Of a stretch of DNA of 45,703 nucleotides, positions 33,479-42,978 are shown one piece after another. The DNA comes from Candidatus Gastranaerophilales bacterium (GTDB lineage Bacteria > Cyanobacteriota > Vampirovibrionia > Gastranaerophilales > Gastranaerophilaceae). A program made the translations under genes and the position numbers. Positions within the stretch are counted from its first letter, which is position 1; every line of letters starts with the position of its first letter. A model generated the notes under the pieces. That model searched no databases, had not been told where the DNA came from, and saw only the letters and a program-made list of their open reading frames with translations. The stretch covers positions 1-45,703 of the forward strand of contig CANPZP010000007.1 in the NCBI GenBank assembly GCA_947589115.1, read 5' to 3'.

Positions 33479-34828
33479 TTAAATCTGGTTTCTAATCATA
33501 TTTTGAAAATTATCAACTATTTCACGCCAAGGTTCAACAACTATATCATCTTGGCTTAAAGCTTCTTTAGAAATCCCCGCATGATGAATTAAAGGAAGTA
33601 ATTCATCTTCGCTCATCCTAATAGGTTCGTCAATTTCATCATCGGTATCATTGCAGATGAAATAACCTTTACCGTTTTTATCCTGTTCATAGCCTATAAT
33701 AGTTATTTCATGCCCGCCGTCAACTTTTTTATTTTCATCCATATGTGTATAGCCGATAATAACATTGTGACCGAGTTCTAATGATTTTAAAATATGTTGT
33801 TTTGTTTCTTCAGGTTTACAGTTATATCCCGTAAGGACACCGTTTTCATCAAGATTTTGATAAACTACTGAAATTTTAGGTGTTTCAAATACGACCTGTT
33901 CTACAAAGTTTTTTTCAAAATCAGTCAAGCCGGCATCATCAGGATTAAATTTCCCTGTTCTTTTGTCGGTTATTGAATTATATGAGTTTTGGGAACCTAA
34001 ATTTAATAATGCTGACTGCATTAATACATCTAAGCTTGAACGTTCATTATTATCTCTGTATGAAGCCTGCATCCTTGCTCTTACTATAGCATTTCTGTCC
34101 GGTTTAATATTCAAAGAAACATCTTCCCAATTATTCGCAATATTACTTTCTGTGTTAAATTCTCTCAAAAGCCATAATCCGGAAGCCATACCGTCTGAAA
34201 TATCAGACATTTTTATATTTTTTTCAACACTGTAGTTTTGAGAACTCAGCCCTTGAGCAAATCTGGCAAATTCTGCCGGTTTTTTGCCCGCAAGATTATA
34301 TTCCATGCTTGCAACAACACAGCAGGAGGATTGAACTTGTTTAGCTTCCTCAGGGAGTTTCTCTCCTGTTTGCGTTTCTATTTCTTGCTGTATTTCATCA
34401 GGAATATCTCCGAACTTTTGAGTTATTGAAGAAGGGTTATCAAGTGCCTTCATAACTTCTTTTGCTATTTCTACACTATTAAGCCCTTGGATTCTCGGCT
34501 CTTTTATTATTTTATATATATTATCAAGAACGCTTGTTCCGTCATCAGATTCATTATTATCCAGTATCCCTTTTTTGTCCAAAGAGGCTAACAGTGATTT
34601 CATTTCTTTATCTGATACGGAATTTATTTCACTTAACATTTCCTTCTTTGAAATTGAGGTCTGTTCATTACTCATAAATGAAGGATGATAAGCTTGTAAG
34701 GTTCTATAGTTTACTTTTTTTAAATCAGAAGGCAAAGATGTATTAACTAAGCTCTGCTTAGTATTATATTTGTCAGTTTTATTAATATTAAAACTATTTA
34801 AATTATTAATATTCGAAACTTTTAACAT
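33479..34828 (-). CDS. Papain-fold (C39/C1-like) cysteine protease, putative effector
   Basis: This 449-residue protein has a papain-like catalytic set: Q164 and C169/C170 in KQVQSSCCVVASMEYN, H373 in VDGGHEITIIGYEQD and N393 in GYFICNDTDDE. The spacing His-20-Asn and the IIGY/GYF strands fit C1/C39 peptidases. Residues 1-160 are a separate helical region with an N-terminal MLKVSNINNLNSFNINK. No Sec signal or membrane helix is seen, so if exported it uses another route. The ATG at 34828 (rather than the adjacent GTG) fits a -10 box 6 bases upstream. It faces the giant repeat protein across a shared terminator. Family is fairly sure, target unknown. Confidence 0.68.
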   Translation of the reverse strand: MLKVSNINNLNSFNINKTDKYNTKQSLVNTSLPSDLKKVNYRTLQAYHPSFMSNEQTSISKKEMLSEINSVSDKEMKSLLASLDKKGILDNNESDDGTSVLDNIYKIIKEPRIQGLNSVEIAKEVMKALDNPSSITQKFGDIPDEIQQEIETQTGEKLPEEAKQVQSSCCVVASMEYNLAGKKPAEFARFAQGLSSQNYSVEKNIKMSDISDGMASGLWLLREFNTESNIANNWEDVSLNIKPDRNAIVRARMQASYRDNNERSSLDVLMQSALLNLGSQNSYNSITDKRTGKFNPDDAGLTDFEKNFVEQVVFETPKISVVYQNLDENGVLTGYNCKPEETKQHILKSLELGHNVIIGYTHMDENKKVDGGHEITIIGYEQDKNGKGYFICNDTDDEIDEPIRMSEDELLPLIHHAGISKEALSQDDIVVEPWREIVDNFQNMIRNQI

Positions 34829-34834
34829 CACACA

Positions 34835-34840
34835 ATATTA
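34835..34840 (-). promoter_or_regulatory. -10 box of the cysteine protease gene, leaderless arrangement
   Basis: On the minus strand TAATAT ends 6 bases before the ATG. The GAAGG that resembles a Shine-Dalgarno lies upstream of the -10 and would not be in the transcript. Confidence 0.45.
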
Positions 34841-34915
34841 CCTTCAATAATATAAACAAACAGAAATATAAAAAATTGCCTATTTAAAGATATAATGTAT
34901 ATTTTGTTAACAGAA

Positions 34916-35458
34916 TTATTTAATTAAAGCTTGAACTTCCTTAAAATATTGATTTTTAGAGCCTTTTAAAAGTTCAAAAAGCAGCATTTCAAGAGTTATA
35001 ATTTGGCAGCCGGCCTGTTTTAATCGATTTAATGCAGACTCTTTATTGTATTCACTTCTTGAGCCTGATGCATCTTTTAACACAAATACTTCATAACCCG
35101 CATTTATCAGGTCAAAAGCCGTTTGCAAAACACATATATGGGTTTCTATACCGAATATTATTATTTGTTTTTTGTTATATTTTTTTATTAATTGACTGAA
35201 TCCTTCTTCCGTTAATGCGCTAAAATTAGTTTTTTCAAAATATTGCGCATTTTTTAATGCTGTTTTTATCTCCTCAATTGTAGCGCCTAAACCTTTTGGG
35301 TACTGTTCGGTTATAACTGCGGGGATATTTAATATACCTGCCGCCTTTGCCGCTTTCACGGCACTTTGGGCTATATTTTTATCCTCAAGCATATTTACAA
35401 GTTTTTCTTGCACATCTATTATTAATAACAAACAATCATTACTATTTACTATATTCAT
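34916..35458 (-). CDS. Isochorismatase-family hydrolase
   Basis: This 180-residue cysteine hydrolase is of the nicotinamidase/isochorismatase superfamily. The catalytic triad is visible: D15 in LLIIDVQEK, K76 in YFEKTNFSAL and C109 in GIETHICVLQTAFDL with the preceding cis-peptide region. The substrate is uncertain; the YcaC-like and nicotinamidase-related groups have the same residues. AAGGAG lies 7 bases before the ATG. It is divergent from ldpA with 54 bases between them. Confidence 0.88.
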   Translation of the reverse strand: MNIVNSNDCLLLIIDVQEKLVNMLEDKNIAQSAVKAAKAAGILNIPAVITEQYPKGLGATIEEIKTALKNAQYFEKTNFSALTEEGFSQLIKKYNKKQIIIFGIETHICVLQTAFDLINAGYEVFVLKDASGSRSEYNKESALNRLKQAGCQIITLEMLLFELLKGSKNQYFKEVQALIK

Positions 35459-35500
35459 TCCGAACTCCTTAAAACATATATATTAAAGCTTATTTTATTA

Positions 35501-35506
35501 TATAAT
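35501..35506 (+). promoter_or_regulatory. -10 box of ldpA, leaderless arrangement
   Basis: A perfect TATAAT ends 6 bases before the ATG at 35513. No Shine-Dalgarno lies between, and no good -35 is visible. Confidence 0.55.
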
Positions 35507-35512
35507 AACAAT

Positions 35513-36472
35513 ATGAAAAAGATAAAAAATATATTAAATTCTGAAAAATGTTTAAAAATTATATGCGCAGCCGGAAATGAAAATACTGAAGAAATAGAAC
35601 GTTTAAGTTATGTATATTCAATGGCAGGCTTCAATACAATTGACGTTTGCGCAAAACATGATGCCATTGCCGCCGCAAAGCAAGGAATGCTAAAAAGCGG
35701 ACATAATATGGCTATTTGTGTTTCTATAGGGCTTCAAGATGATATTCATCTTATAAAGGCGGTTATTAATCCCTTAAAATGCACCCATTGTAATAAATGT
35801 ATTAATATTTGTCCCGAAAATGCTTTATTTATTGAGGATAATAAAATATTAACGGATGAAAAAAAATGTATAGGATGTTCAAAATGTATCGACATTTGTC
35901 CGAATAATGCAATCTTTTCCGAGCATAAATATAAACCTCCTTATCAAATGCTTTTAAATGTTTTATCAGATGAAATCGATATTGTTGAATTTCACTGTTC
36001 TTCAAAAGATATTGACCTGATAAAAGACTCATTCAATAAGATAAATTCCATATATAAAGGTGTAATAAGTATATGCCTTGACCGTTCAAAACTGGGCAGC
36101 GAGGAAATAATCAACTTATTTAAATATTTTATAAACAATAATGAGGATGTTATATTTCAATTGGACGGAAATCCAATGAGCGGAGGAAATGATAATTATA
36201 ATTCAGCCTTGGAAGCAATAACCTTCGCACAGTTAATAAATAATTCTGATATAAAAGGATTTATAACAATTTCAGGCGGTATAAATTCAAAAACAACAGA
36301 ATTTGCGAAATTATGTAATGTAAAACTGGACGGAATAGCACTCGGAAGTTACGCCAGAAAAATTATTAAACCTTATATTTGCGCCCCGGATTTTTATGAA
36401 AACGAAGCTCTAAAAAAAGCTGCAATAGATACAGCTTCTGATTTATTTAACAAGTTAACGGCTTATCTTTAA
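35513..36472 (+). CDS. ldpA: LdpA homologue, Fe-S protein related to the cyanobacterial clock-input factor
   Basis: The 319-residue protein matches LdpA in architecture and wording. An N-terminal part reads LKIICAAGNENTEEIERLSY and AGFNTIDVCAK. Two four-Cys clusters follow (C90, C93, C96, C100 and C119, C122, C125, C129; CTHCNKCINICP and CIGCSKCIDICP). A C-terminal TIM-barrel-like domain carries QLDGNPMSGG, ISGGINSKT and GIALGSYARK. In Synechococcus LdpA senses redox state and sets circadian period. No kai gene is visible here, so the ancestral role may be general redox sensing. Its TAA lies in the TTAA shared with the convergent gene. Confidence 0.85.
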   Translation: MKKIKNILNSEKCLKIICAAGNENTEEIERLSYVYSMAGFNTIDVCAKHDAIAAAKQGMLKSGHNMAICVSIGLQDDIHLIKAVINPLKCTHCNKCINICPENALFIEDNKILTDEKKCIGCSKCIDICPNNAIFSEHKYKPPYQMLLNVLSDEIDIVEFHCSSKDIDLIKDSFNKINSIYKGVISICLDRSKLGSEEIINLFKYFINNNEDVIFQLDGNPMSGGNDNYNSALEAITFAQLINNSDIKGFITISGGINSKTTEFAKLCNVKLDGIALGSYARKIIKPYICAPDFYENEALKKAAIDTASDLFNKLTAYL

Positions 36473-36957
36473 TATTTTGATATTTCTTCAAAATATCTTT
36501 CTATAGCTTTATATCCGGAATATATTTCATTTGTAATACTTACATACCTTGATGCGGTTATAAATTTTAATTCTTTTGCCCTGATTTTAATAATTTCATC
36601 AGATTCATTTTTTAAGTTTTTGTCTAAAGATAAAGACCATCTTTTCAAGAATGAAAGTTCTTCATTAATTTGCTTTATAGTGGAAAATTCCAAAGTATTA
36701 AAATCATACTTAGCAAGCAAAGCACGTTCTTTATTATTAATTCTGGTTTGTACAACAGGTTCTCCGTACACTTTTTTTATAACCATATAATTATCTGCTG
36801 TTCTTCTGTGACTGTCCGGGACTTCCCCTTTTGCAAGCATTGCTGACATGCTTAAGGAACTAAATCTGTCGTCAATTCCTGACAACGAACTTAAATTTGT
36901 ACTTTCTATAAACAGCTTGCCTGTATCTTTTATAATTATGTTATTAATTGTCCCCAT
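36469..36957 (-). CDS. Protein of unknown function
   Basis: This 162-residue protein has no recognised domain. It starts MGTINNIIIKDTGKLFIEST, has a Ser-rich stretch (LSSLSGIDDRFSSLSMSAML), then a charged mainly helical C-terminal half (INEELSFLKRWSLSLDKNLK). There is no signal peptide. The ATG at 36957 was preferred over a TTG six bases upstream. It has its own promoter and ends in the TTAA that also ends ldpA. Confidence 0.5.
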   Translation of the reverse strand: MGTINNIIIKDTGKLFIESTNLSSLSGIDDRFSSLSMSAMLAKGEVPDSHRRTADNYMVIKKVYGEPVVQTRINNKERALLAKYDFNTLEFSTIKQINEELSFLKRWSLSLDKNLKNESDEIIKIRAKELKFITASRYVSITNEIYSGYKAIERYFEEISKY

Positions 36958-36986
36958 CTCCAATCTTGACTCTTATAGGTATATAT

Positions 36987-37015
36987 ATAATAAAACTTCA
37001 CAACTTTTTTGTCAT
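36987..37015 (-). promoter_or_regulatory. Promoter of the unknown gene at 36957
   Basis: On the minus strand ATGACA (37010-37015) and TATTAT (36987-36992) are 17 bases apart. A transcript from near 36980 would have a leader of about 22 bases. Confidence 0.5.
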
Positions 37016-37069
37016 GTAATTTTACATATATATTAAGATTTTTTGTCAAATTTTTTACATTTTTAAAAT

Positions 37070-40000
37070 TTATATTTTTTGAAGCATATCATTAAAATCA
37101 GGCAGGGAGTTTTCTTGTTCGTTTTGAGGATTGTCATTTGCGGGGATTTCCCTATCCTCTTCATCTTGAGTTGTCCACATAAACGAGTTGACCGCACTTA
37201 TTGAATTTATATCCCCGAATATTTTTACCGTAAAAGTATTCGTTTTTTTCTCTTTTTGATTATATAAATCAGGTATTTTTTTCATTATATCGGAAGGGAT
37301 TTTTAAGACATTAACTGATTTTGCTCCAGGCTTTGAATTTACGATTTCGGAAAGAGAAATATCCCCGAAATTACCGAGTTTATTTTTTATTTCATCTGAT
37401 ATTCGTCCGTATATGACTATATTTGCCTCATTTGTAAGTAAATTATGTCTGCCTGATGCAAAAATACTCATATTCTCACCTTCAGTTTTTATATTATCAG
37501 TAAACATATATCCGTTTTTAAATTTTAATGTTCCGGTTGATTTCCTGTAATGCGCCGTATTATCTCTTACTATTGCATCTGCTATTCTGTTTAATGTCGC
37601 ATTTAATAATCCGTGATACATTAAATTCCGGGCATATAAATAGTGCTCAAATTTGCCCAATGTCCCCATTCTGCCATTATATGCGGTATAATTAACTTCT
37701 CCCGTAAGCGACTTTATTACATTTTTCTCATTCGCTCCCGTTACCAAGTTTATATTTGCTTCTATATCTGCCGTGCCTTCTAAATTATCTGAAATTTTAC
37801 ACAGGTCATACAAAGAATCTTTTATATTCAAGCCCTTTCCTGTCATATTAATTTCAAGCATACCATGGGATATATCATAATTCATTTTACCTTCGACCTC
37901 TCCCATATATGATTTGCCTCTTATATCGGTTAATTTTACCGTATTATTTTCAATCTGAATATCAGATACAACGTCTTTTGCCTTTAAATCCAATATTTGA
38001 AAATTATTTATCAGGACATACCCTTTTTTTACACTTATTAATCTGTCAGAAAACGGATTCCTTTCCCTCTCAAGCATGGGGAAAAATGTATTTAAATCCA
38101 GATTCAGCGAACTCAATTTCATATCCGAAACCGTTATATGCTTTGATTTTAAATCAGGTACTATATCGGTTATAAGATTAAATTTAGAATCCTGCACCGT
38201 TACATCAGGAGCTATAATCTTCATATTCCCTTTTTCAAACTGAATATCCGCGTTTTTTATTGAAGTTAAGTATTTTTTTATGTTGTATTTTATTAATTTT
38301 ACATTACCCGTAATCTCCGGAGATTCTATAGTATTATTTATTTTAATATTACCGTTTAATGAAACCTCTTCTCCACCTATAAAATCAGACATAAAGGTTA
38401 TGGAATCCGGAATTATAATATTTAAATCTTTAAATTTTAATTTTTTAAAATTCTCTGTTATCCCTGATATTTTTATTATTTTTTTTATTTTATCCGTATT
38501 TGAGTTAATCGAATTTACTGCATTTACACTATCCTCAAAGATTGATATATCATTAATTAAAACTGAATTTTTATCTGCTTTTAAATCAACATTTAATACG
38601 GAATTTTTATTTAATAATTCATTTATAACCACATACGAAATATAATTATTTTTATCTGCTTTCATTCTGAGTTTTAATAACAAAGACTCCGGATTTATGA
38701 CTATTTTCCCGACAGTTTTAATAGTACCTTTTGCTTTATGAGGCAGCTTAATAACTTTATCTATGTTTTGCGCCAGTTTTACCGAATCGGCATCACCGTT
38801 TAAATCAATAAAACCTGACATTTTCTGCGTATTATTATAATTGTTTATTTCACCCGAAAGTTTTATATTTAAAGGATTATTTATTTCATTTTCGGGAATC
38901 ATTATTTTCTTATCATCAAAATTTATTTTGAATTTTTCGGCATCTATATTTTGGTTATGTATTATTGCAGATACCCCCGAACACAAAACATCTCCCTGAT
39001 AATTCTTTTCATCTGATTTAACATTCATTAGCGCAGTTTTTATTTTTATTAATGCATCGGTATCTTTATGTTTTATTATCAGATTATTTAAATCAATCTT
39101 TATATTTAATTTATATGATTTATTTAATATACCCTCTATAAGGGAATTAAATCCCATTATTCCCTGTTCTATCTTCACGGGAATCTTATCCTCCAAAGAA
39201 AATAATTTTATTAAGGTGATTAAATTCAAATTATTTGAATAAGCATTAATTTTATACGATACATCCTCGTTAATTTCCCCCGTAATATTTACCGGAGTAC
39301 TATTTATATTTGCACTTGCTTTATTAATTTTTACGTTATTATTATTTAAATTAATATCCGCATTAATATTCTTCATCGCATACGGCAGGGTTTTATGACT
39401 GATATCAGCATTTATTACCTTCATATTCCCAGTTGATGTTAACTTCTTAAAATCCGAACTTATATTAAAATCAGCATCAATTAGTCCCTTAACTGCTACA
39501 TCCCTGTATTCATTTTTTATATTTAAGCTGTCAGTTATGACTGAAATTATTTTGTATAAATTCTCAAGCTTTATATTTTTAGCTTTGGTATTTAATTTTA
39601 TAAACTTTCTCTTCCCAAAAGAAAAATTCCCCGTTACATTTAGCTCATCCGTCTTGGAAGTATGCAAAAGTGCATTTATTTGAACTTCTTCCCCCTTAAA
39701 TTCAATCTCCGCATTATTATTATCAAGTAATGTATTATCCGCTTTCAAAGAAATATCATTTATTTTTAATGTGCCGTTATACTTTTTATCGGGTAGCATT
39801 TTAAAATGTCCATAAACACTTCCTTTTATTTCCGACTCTTTTATAGGTTTAAAAGGTGAAAATGTAAATTTAAAATTATCTTCTTTAAACGGCATTTCTA
39901 CATCTAAATCATATTTTAAATACTCTTTATTGTTTGAACTTAATCCGCCGTTTAAGAGAAAATGTAAATTTTCATTTGGCTTATAACCTTTTAATATAAA

Positions 40001-40531
40001 CTTTTCTCCTTCTAATATAAAAGTTTCAGATAAGGTTTCATCATATATTTTTAACTTATAATTTTCACATAAAACATCCCTTAAAATTTTTTCAAATATA
40101 AGACTTTCTTCTTTATCAGATTTCAATTTAATATTATATTTATCAAACGAAGTTGAAAAATCTTTATATAAAGAAACGCTTACAATCGGTCTTGTTAATT
40201 TTGCATCTTCTATTACAATTTTTTTCATTAATAAAGGTAAAACCTTTACATTCAAATCCATTTGCCTTATTTTTATAAATTCACTTTCATCAGGGTACAA
40301 AACCAAAGTATGATACATATTCACACTTAACTTAGGCAAAAAAGATTTTTTTAAAGATATATTTTCGCAAGAAACTTTTAAACCCGTATCATTTTCAATC
40401 TGATTAAATACTTGTTCTTTGTACTGATTTAAATCAATTTTATATAAATAAAAAACACCACATAAGTATAAAGCCGAAAAAATTACAGCTAAAACACAAA
40501 CAGCAACTATTATTTTATTTCTTTTTTGCAT
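37070..40531 (-). CDS. AsmA/DUF3971-like large envelope protein
   Basis: This 1,153-residue protein has one N-terminal membrane helix (about 7-30), then the AsmA-type start DLNQYKEQVFNQIENDTGLK and a long series of short beta strands typical of AsmA/TamB/YhdP bridges. The C-terminal AsmA_2-like region includes ISVKKGYVLINNFQI, DIRGKSYMGEVEGKMNY and NIVIYGRISDEIKNKLGN. Such proteins sit in the periplasm and are thought to carry lipids between membranes, so an outer membrane is implied. Its start codon is 1 base after atpG, which ties its transcription to the ATP synthase operon. Confidence 0.82.
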   Translation of the reverse strand: MQKRNKIIVAVCVLAVIFSALYLCGVFYLYKIDLNQYKEQVFNQIENDTGLKVSCENISLKKSFLPKLSVNMYHTLVLYPDESEFIKIRQMDLNVKVLPLLMKKIVIEDAKLTRPIVSVSLYKDFSTSFDKYNIKLKSDKEESLIFEKILRDVLCENYKLKIYDETLSETFILEGEKFILKGYKPNENLHFLLNGGLSSNNKEYLKYDLDVEMPFKEDNFKFTFSPFKPIKESEIKGSVYGHFKMLPDKKYNGTLKINDISLKADNTLLDNNNAEIEFKGEEVQINALLHTSKTDELNVTGNFSFGKRKFIKLNTKAKNIKLENLYKIISVITDSLNIKNEYRDVAVKGLIDADFNISSDFKKLTSTGNMKVINADISHKTLPYAMKNINADINLNNNNVKINKASANINSTPVNITGEINEDVSYKINAYSNNLNLITLIKLFSLEDKIPVKIEQGIMGFNSLIEGILNKSYKLNIKIDLNNLIIKHKDTDALIKIKTALMNVKSDEKNYQGDVLCSGVSAIIHNQNIDAEKFKINFDDKKIMIPENEINNPLNIKLSGEINNYNNTQKMSGFIDLNGDADSVKLAQNIDKVIKLPHKAKGTIKTVGKIVINPESLLLKLRMKADKNNYISYVVINELLNKNSVLNVDLKADKNSVLINDISIFEDSVNAVNSINSNTDKIKKIIKISGITENFKKLKFKDLNIIIPDSITFMSDFIGGEEVSLNGNIKINNTIESPEITGNVKLIKYNIKKYLTSIKNADIQFEKGNMKIIAPDVTVQDSKFNLITDIVPDLKSKHITVSDMKLSSLNLDLNTFFPMLERERNPFSDRLISVKKGYVLINNFQILDLKAKDVVSDIQIENNTVKLTDIRGKSYMGEVEGKMNYDISHGMLEINMTGKGLNIKDSLYDLCKISDNLEGTADIEANINLVTGANEKNVIKSLTGEVNYTAYNGRMGTLGKFEHYLYARNLMYHGLLNATLNRIADAIVRDNTAHYRKSTGTLKFKNGYMFTDNIKTEGENMSIFASGRHNLLTNEANIVIYGRISDEIKNKLGNFGDISLSEIVNSKPGAKSVNVLKIPSDIMKKIPDLYNQKEKKTNTFTVKIFGDINSISAVNSFMWTTQDEEDREIPANDNPQNEQENSLPDFNDMLQKI

Positions 40532-40532
40532 A

Positions 40533-41453
40533 CTATTTATTTATGGAAGCACTTCCGCCTACAATTTCGGTAATCTCTTGAGTTATCATTGCTTGTCTGA
40601 CTTTATTATATTCAATTGTTAATTTTTGAATCATCTCATCCGCATTGTTACAAGCTGCAGACATAGCAGTCATCCTTGATGCTAACTCACTTGCTATGGA
40701 TTCTAACATAGCTTGAAAAATAATACTTGATATAAACAGAGGAACTAATTCCGCTAAAACGGAGGGTAAATCAGGTTCCGTTTCCATATCAGTATAATCT
40801 TCTTTCGTATAATCAAAATCAACTTCATCTAAAGGTAATATATCCCATTTTTCAACAGAATAAGACATCATATTTCTGAATCTGGTTGTTATTATTTCCA
40901 TTGAATCAATATCACCGTTTATAAAAGACCTCGCCATATCCGAAGCTGCAAGTCTTGCCTGTGAAGAGGTAGGTGTTTCCGCAAAAGAAAGATAAGTCTT
41001 TGTTATTTTAAACCCGTAATCATCAGTCAATCTTTTTAAAGCATTATAACCTTTTTGCCCGATAATAAACAACTCACAGCCAATTCCTTTTTCTTTATAG
41101 TTTTGAACGGTTTTTAAGGTATATCTTACAACATTTGCATTAAAAGCCCCCGATAACCCTTTATTTGAAGTTATAATTAATAAACCGACATTCTTTATCT
41201 CTCTTTCTTTCAAAAGAACGGGATAATTATTTAAAGGCTCTTTAAATTCCGTTTGACTTGTATCAATATCTTTTACTGAATGCAATAATCTGTAAAACAA
41301 TTTTTCAAGTTCAAAAGTAAACGGTCTTGACGCTTTAACTTTATTTTCAAACTTTTTTACCTTAGCAGATGCAACCATCTTCATGGCACGTGTAATTTTC
41401 TGCGTACTTATTATTGAATTTATTCTTGTTTTTATTTTTTTTAAATTTGCCAT
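40533..41453 (-). CDS. atpG: ATP synthase subunit gamma
   Basis: The 306-residue gamma subunit is the rotor shaft of F1. It begins MANLKKIKTRINSIISTQKI and has the terminal helix YNKVRQAMITQEITEIVGGS, both standard. The central LLIITSNKGLSGAFNANV block is intact. A stretch in the middle (LDEVDFDYTKEDYTDMETEP) is the variable region where cyanobacteria carry a regulatory insertion; the redox Cys pair of plants is absent. It follows atpA by 7 bases. Confidence 0.96.
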   Translation of the reverse strand: MANLKKIKTRINSIISTQKITRAMKMVASAKVKKFENKVKASRPFTFELEKLFYRLLHSVKDIDTSQTEFKEPLNNYPVLLKEREIKNVGLLIITSNKGLSGAFNANVVRYTLKTVQNYKEKGIGCELFIIGQKGYNALKRLTDDYGFKITKTYLSFAETPTSSQARLAASDMARSFINGDIDSMEIITTRFRNMMSYSVEKWDILPLDEVDFDYTKEDYTDMETEPDLPSVLAELVPLFISSIIFQAMLESIASELASRMTAMSAACNNADEMIQKLTIEYNKVRQAMITQEITEIVGGSASINK

Positions 41454-41460
41454 AACTACC

Positions 41461-42978
41461 TTATTTAAAGAAATTAGATTTATAAATAATTATTTTATCT
41501 TTAAGTTCTTTCATATCTTCTTCAGAAAGCTTTTCACCGTTATTTAACTTACTTGACAACTCTTTCATATTGGCATCTAAATAGTAGAACCAGCCTTGCT
41601 TAAAATCACTTATTCTGTCATTTGCGACATCATCAAGCAGTCCTTCATTAGCTGCAAACAAAATGGTAACCTGTTGAGCAACGTTTAACGGTGAATATTG
41701 AGGCTGTTTTAAGACTTCCGTTAACTTCTGACCTCTTGTTAATTGGTCTTTTGTTGCCTTATCCAAATCACTTGCAAACTGAGCGAATGCCTCTAATTCT
41801 CTAAATTGCGCAAGGTCTAGTCTTAATTTTCCGGCTACTTGCTTTATACCTTTCGTTTGTGCGGCACCTCCCACACGTGATACCGATATTCCGGCATTTA
41901 TCGCAGGTCTTGTGCCTGAATTAAACAGATTTGACTCTAAAAATATTTGTCCGTCCGTAATTGAAATTACATTTGTCGGAATATAAGCAGATACATCCCC
42001 GGCTTGAGTTTCAATTATGGGTAATGCCGTAATACTGCCGCCTCCGAGTTCATCATTTAATTTACAAGCTCTTTCCAAAAGTCTTGAATGCAAATAAAAT
42101 ACATCCCCCGGATATGCTTCACGCCCTGACGGACGTTTTAATAATAAACTCATTGCTCTGTATGCCTGTGCATGTTTTGATAAATCATCATATACAATTA
42201 ATACTGATTTTCCTTCTTCCATAAATTCTTCTGCAATTGCGCAGCCTGAAAACGGAGCAATATATTGCATAGGAGCAGATTCGTTAGCGGGAGCGGATAC
42301 AATTATTGAATACTCCATAGCTCCGTAATTTTCCAAAGTCTTTGCCAATTGTGCTACGGTTGAAGTTTTTTGCCCTATTGCGACATAAATACATATTACA
42401 TTTTTGCCTTTCTGGTTTATTATTGTATCTATTGCAATTGCGGTTTTTCCTGTCTGCCTGTCGCCGATTATTAACTCCCTCTGTCCTCTTCCTATAGGAG
42501 TCAAAGCATCAATAGCGGTTAATCCGGTTGCCATTGGTTCACATACGGATTTTCTTGTTACTATACCCGGAGCTACACGTTCTATAGCTCTGGTTTTTTC
42601 ATAGTGTATATCACCGTTGCCGTCGACCGGCATGCCTGTAGGGTCAATTATTCTGCCAAGAAGCCCTTCACCTACGGGAACTGATGCAATTCTTCCTGTC
42701 GTATGAACCTGCATACCTTCTTTTATATGAGAATATTCTCCCAGTATTACAACACCGACATTATCTTCTTCAAGGTTTAATACTATACCAAGAGTCCCTT
42801 TTCCGTCCTCAAATTCAACAAGTTCACTAGCCATTGCATCATTTAAGCCGTAAATTCTTGATATGCCGTCCGCAACCTCCAAAACTGTTCCTACATTTTT
42901 TACATCCAGTTTTGAATTATAATTTTCTAATTTTTCTTTTATTATAGATGTAATTTCTTCAGGATTAATTACTGCCAT
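41461..42978 (-). CDS. atpA: ATP synthase subunit alpha
   Basis: The 505-residue alpha subunit carries the non-catalytic nucleotide site. The Walker A is [13 protein letters not shown], followed by IYVAIGQK and [15 protein letters not shown]. The motif [18 protein letters not shown] contains the arginine finger region. The start overlaps atpH by 14 bases, so the two are translationally coupled. Confidence 0.97.
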   Translation of the reverse strand: MAVINPEEITSIIKEKLENYNSKLDVKNVGTVLEVADGISRIYGLNDAMASELVEFEDGKGTLGIVLNLEEDNVGVVILGEYSHIKEGMQVHTTGRIASVPVGEGLLGRIIDPTGMPVDGNGDIHYEKTRAIERVAPGIVTRKSVCEPMATGLTAIDALTPIGRGQRELIIGDRQTGKTAIAIDTIINQKGKNVICIYVAIGQKTSTVAQLAKTLENYGAMEYSIIVSAPANESAPMQYIAPFSGCAIAEEFMEEGKSVLIVYDDLSKHAQAYRAMSLLLKRPSGREAYPGDVFYLHSRLLERACKLNDELGGGSITALPIIETQAGDVSAYIPTNVISITDGQIFLESNLFNSGTRPAINAGISVSRVGGAAQTKGIKQVAGKLRLDLAQFRELEAFAQFASDLDKATKDQLTRGQKLTEVLKQPQYSPLNVAQQVTILFAANEGLLDDVANDRISDFKQGWFYYLDANMKELSSKLNNGEKLSEEDMKELKDKIIIYKSNFFK

